From: DTU052 sp050951725
GTDB lineage: Bacteria; Bacillota; Syntrophomonadia; Syntrophomonadales; DTU052
Length of the DNA: 64,000 bases
Direction: 5' to 3'
Assembly (NCBI GenBank): GCA_050951725.1
Contig: JBMNJO010000001.1
Coordinates: 124,001 to 188,000 of the forward strand
In this document: positions 61,722 through 64,000 of the stretch, piece by piece
Position numbering within the stretch: position 1 is the first letter of the stretch
How the letters are laid out: every line of letters starts with the position of its first letter
Program-made: the position numbers and the translations under genes
Notes under the pieces: model-generated
Seen by the model: only the letters and a program-made list of their open reading frames with translations
What the model was told of the DNA's origin: nothing
Databases searched by the model: none

Positions 61722-62065
61722 ATGACCGGTTTTACGCCTACCAGTGCCAGAACTGCGATGAGCTTCATTACCCGAGGCATTATCTGTGCCGTCACTGTGG
61801 AGGAGACTCGTTTAACACCATATTGATGGCGGGCGAGTGTGAACTGCTCACCTGGACTCGTTTACACAACCTTCCCGAGGGATTCCACCAGCCTTATTTG
61901 ACCTTCGGTATCGTTCGCTATCCCAATGGACTCAGGGCATCAGGACACCTGAAGGTTAAGGACCCTCAGACAGGGATGAAACTGAACACCACAGTTGGCA
62001 AAATAAGAACCCGGGATAATAACATCGAACTCGGATTAATCTTCACCGACGGATCGATCGAATGA
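61718..62065 (+). CDS. DUF35 zinc-ribbon/OB-fold partner of the thiolase
   Basis: 115 residues, start overlapping the thiolase stop (ATGA), AGGAGGG upstream. N-terminal zinc ribbon with C-x2-C pairs (CQNCDELHYPRHYLCRHCG), then an OB-fold (LTWTRLHNLPEGFHQPYLTF, TVGKIRTRDNNIELGLIF). DUF35 proteins bind acyl-CoA and complex with thiolase-like partners. Function therefore follows from the neighbour. Confidence 0.9.
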   Translation: MNDRFYAYQCQNCDELHYPRHYLCRHCGGDSFNTILMAGECELLTWTRLHNLPEGFHQPYLTFGIVRYPNGLRASGHLKVKDPQTGMKLNTTVGKIRTRDNNIELGLIFTDGSIE

Positions 62066-62130
62066 TATACCGGGTGCGAACTTGCAGAAGACAGGTTTGC
62101 TGACCAGAAAAAATGGGATAGCGAACCTGT

Positions 62131-62159
62131 CCCCGTGTCCCACTGAATGAGACACGGGG
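62131..62159. repeat. Short CCCCGTGTC palindrome
   Basis: CCCCGTGTC (62131-62139) and GACACGGGG (62151-62159), 11-base loop, preceded by CTGT. Shares the CCCCGTG/CACGGGG words with the elements at 59984 and 60405. Confidence 0.7.
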
Positions 62160-62209
62160 ATCAGACTGGCTAGTTACTGAATTTCGGAAACTTACAAAAC
62201 CTGATGACG

Positions 62210-62329
62210 TTATCTCTTATTCTGCTGACGGTTATCATCGCGACTGTTTTCTTCTCTGCGTTGCTGTTCTTTACGTTCCCGCTCAATGCGTTCTCTTTGT
62301 TCTCTTATATCCTGTTCTCTGCAGCCCAC
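62210..62329 (-). CDS. 39-residue Arg/Glu/Gln-rich microprotein
   Basis: GTG at 62329, nine bases after AAGGAGG on the minus strand; stop TAA at 62210. Translation begins MGCREQDIREQRERIERERK and ends DNRQQNKR; about half of all residues are Arg or Glu, giving a predicted single charged helix. No cysteine pair, signal or membrane segment. Not recognised as a family. An alternative ATG frame from the same RBS encodes only 16 residues. Could be real or fortuitous. Confidence 0.45.
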   Translation of the reverse strand: MGCREQDIREQRERIERERKEQQRREENSRDDNRQQNKR

Positions 62330-62563
62330 TCATAATCACCTCCTTTTTAAATGTCCAATATATTTTGCGGCTTTGCGTCATGTTTAATACTGTGGCTGGT
62401 TGGCTATATATGGTGCTGGTAATCTATGTTGGGCATCAGAAATGAAATGCCCCAAAGAGCCAAAACCATACCGATGATGAGGGCGAGCTTTGCGGGAGGT
62501 TGATCGGTTACAGATCGAACAGATTCATCTGCCGGATTCTCGTCGATGGGTTGAGAGACGTGA

Positions 62564-62595
62564 AAGGCATGGGGAACATACGCTCCCCATGCCTT
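62564..62595 (-). terminator. Terminator after vanW (minus strand)
   Basis: AAGGCATGGGGA (62564-62575)/TCCCCATGCCTT (62584-62595) stem; reading leftwards it follows the vanW stop. Also lies downstream of no + strand gene. Confidence 0.75.
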
Positions 62596-62625
62596 GAGCG
62601 GAATCTTTGGGGGAAGAATCTGAAC

Positions 62626-63735
62626 CTATTCTTCCATTTTGTCGGCATGGTTGCCAAGAATCGTTATCATCAGCTGGTTGTCTTGCACTATGCTGCTGAT
62701 TCTGATCGGATTTGATTTGTTGTTCTGCAGTTTCAGATCCAGTGAGCCGTACAGAACGGCCGCATCCTGACCGTTTGGTACGTATTTTACGTTGAGTGAA
62801 TGCGGATGCCGTTCGAGAATGGGCAATCCGGCCAGTACCGATGCGTTATACAGGGTAGATGACACCTGGCATATTCCACCACCTATGTCATTTATCATCT
62901 GCTTCCTGACTATCACCGGTGCGGATTTAAAGCCATTATCCCTGGTCCGTTCACCAACCCGGTCGTTGAAAGAAAACACCTCGCCGGGCATCAGTACGGT
63001 TCCGTCGATCAATTCGGCTGCTTTACGGATATTGACGGACCGGTTCTGATTGTTATTCAGCTCAGTCACGAAAAATGACAAGACGGCGTCAAACATCTTT
63101 AGATCTTCACTCGTAATCCGGGCATCGATTACCTTTGTTGCGATACTAACTGGTCCTGGTGTTTCCGATTGTATAGTCTGCAGAATCAGATCAATTGTCT
63201 TTTCATAGTCAATTTCCTTGCCTGCTGTCTCCTTGTCAATCGAAATCCCGCCCTCGGCAAGTCTTAACACAGCATCCCGGGCGGGAGCATAAATCTCATC
63301 ATTTATTGATTGTAAATAATCCTGAAGCTGGTCCTGGTCCCAGGAAAAAACCATAGGCATATCCACAGGGTCGGCCTGCAGCTTTAACAATTCGATGATC
63401 CTGTCAGCACCCTTGTTTTCTTCCATTTTTGCGACCAAATTGTCGATGGTCTTTTCGTGATCGTAGGAGAACTTGTACTCTCTTGTCGCCAACGGCCATT
63501 CCCTATTACCATCTGTAAGGATGATTTCTTCGGTAATAGGACTGTTGCGTTTGACGGTCTTAAGGTATGAAACCGCCCTGGCGGGTTCAAATCCGCTTAC
63601 ATCCCTGCCATCCACTTTGATCCCATAAGGAATCTCCCGGGCGTTGCCCGGCAGAATCCAAACAACACCGATAAAAATATTTAGGATTAGCTGAAAGGCG
63701 ACAATGAGAGGCAATAAAAGCAATGTGTACTTCAT
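62626..63735 (-). CDS. VanW-family protein
   Basis: 369 residues. N-terminal membrane helix (LLLLPLIVAFQLILNIFIGV), a peptidoglycan-binding-4-like middle (~40-215, GIKVDGRDVSGFEPARA) and the VanW domain (NRSVNIRKAAELIDGTVLMP, GEVFSFNDRVGERTRDNGF, GGGICQVSSTLYNASVLAGL, ERHPHSLNV). Exported, cell-envelope associated; VanW function is not established although it occurs in some vancomycin-resistance clusters. Located left of a PRC-barrel-like gene on the same strand, 24 bases apart. Confidence 0.92.
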   Translation of the reverse strand: MKYTLLLLPLIVAFQLILNIFIGVVWILPGNAREIPYGIKVDGRDVSGFEPARAVSYLKTVKRNSPITEEIILTDGNREWPLATREYKFSYDHEKTIDNLVAKMEENKGADRIIELLKLQADPVDMPMVFSWDQDQLQDYLQSINDEIYAPARDAVLRLAEGGISIDKETAGKEIDYEKTIDLILQTIQSETPGPVSIATKVIDARITSEDLKMFDAVLSFFVTELNNNQNRSVNIRKAAELIDGTVLMPGEVFSFNDRVGERTRDNGFKSAPVIVRKQMINDIGGGICQVSSTLYNASVLAGLPILERHPHSLNVKYVPNGQDAAVLYGSLDLKLQNNKSNPIRISSIVQDNQLMITILGNHADKMEE

Positions 63736-63759
63736 ACCACCAAACCGCCAACTTTAATC

Positions 63760-64000
63760 TTACACGTGGAATAAAAGGTCTTTCAGCTTTGCGGACGAAA
63801 CCGCTATATCGAGGATCTCCTCGGTGATCTTTTGGCCACTTTTAATTATCAGGGTTCCATTGTCATCATAGATGTCACTCTTGACTTCCCGCCCCAGAAG
63901 GTACTCGCGTTGTTTCTGTTCATACAGCTGAACCGCTTTGGGCTTATCAGCAACCTGGTCGGATTCCGGTGCGGGATCAACAGGAACAGGTTCTGTTTCA
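63760..64000 (-). CDS. PRC-barrel-like protein, C-terminal end (partial)
   Basis: The last 79 codons of a gene entering from the right edge; frame open to base 64000. Pro/Glu-rich linker (EPVPVDPAPESDQVADKPKA) then a PRC-barrel-like unit (YLLGREVKSDIYDDNGTLII, KSGQKITEEILDIAVSSAK). Such domains occur in envelope- or RNA-processing-related proteins. N-terminal part outside the window, so function cannot be assigned. Confidence 0.6.
   Translation of the reverse strand, partial: ETEPVPVDPAPESDQVADKPKAVQLYEQKQREYLLGREVKSDIYDDNGTLIIKSGQKITEEILDIAVSSAKLKDLLFHV

Noticed and set aside
1..64000. CRISPR arrays, rRNA or tRNA genes
   Set aside because: No regularly spaced repeats with unique spacers, no rRNA-like sequence and no tRNA cloverleaf with CCA recognised by eye; a tRNA scan was not possible here.

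Overview
The window looks like the chromosome of an anaerobic, low-to-moderate G+C Gram-positive bacterium, probably a Clostridia-class syntroph or anaerobic respirer (Peptococcaceae or Syntrophomonadaceae-like). Supporting signs are a selenocysteine formate dehydrogenase, oxygen-sensitive 4-hydroxybutyryl-CoA dehydratase, VanW, SLH domains, GTG/TTG starts behind strong AGGAGG sites, and several fatty-acid activation enzymes. The species assignment is inference.

1-9.6 kb: the end of hypD and hypE (NiFe-hydrogenase maturation) are followed by a formate dehydrogenase block. fdhD and fdhA are each preceded by a Moco/Tuco-riboswitch-like leader and a terminator hairpin. fdhA reads through an in-frame TGA (3984-3986) with a bacterial SECIS hairpin, then continues into a molybdopterin-binding protein, an atypical MoeA, and NuoE- and NuoF-like subunits, so the enzyme is probably a cytoplasmic NAD-linked W/Mo formate dehydrogenase. 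9.6-13 kb: a molybdate/tungstate ABC transporter (modABC) is divergent from a regulator that fuses an excisionase-type HTH to a ligand-binding domain; three 12-bp direct repeats lie between them.

13-26 kb: acyl-CoA metabolism, with 4-hydroxybutyryl-CoA dehydratase, a small CGGCN protein, four AMP-forming acyl-CoA ligases, a MaoC hydratase and a sigma-54 activator divergent from a textbook -24/-12 promoter. 26-34.8 kb: an extracytoplasmic electron-transfer module with two tiny TatA proteins (not usually called by gene finders), CcsA/ResB, a pentaheme cytochrome and a Tat-exported lipoprotein flavoprotein. A second sigma-54 activator faces a second -24/-12 promoter, which drives a PucR-type regulator. 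A 4-hydroxybutyrate/acetate-type CoA-transferase follows at 34.9 kb.

36-50 kb: sparse sequence, then housekeeping genes: PanE-like reductase, Psd/PssA phospholipid synthesis, SH3-amidase, gamma-carbonic anhydrase, MBL-fold hydrolase, RmuC, a leaderless Cu/Zn SOD, acyl-CoA dehydrogenase, an SH3-CAP secreted protein and a bactofilin-like membrane protein. 50-60 kb: a DUF815 ATPase and a partner-switching cluster (LytS-type 5TM sensor/PP2C phosphatase, STAS antagonist, RsbW-like kinase). The cluster continues into a 1042-residue GH3-SLH-Cache protein and a STAS protein with a large unrecognised C-terminal domain; this is the most unusual region. 60-64 kb: cupin, Cys-less thiolase plus DUF35 partner, an R/E/Q-rich 39-residue microprotein, VanW and a truncated PRC-barrel-like gene. 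REP-like palindromes containing GGGGAC/GTCCCC words punctuate 52-62 kb; one contains the start codon of the cupin gene.
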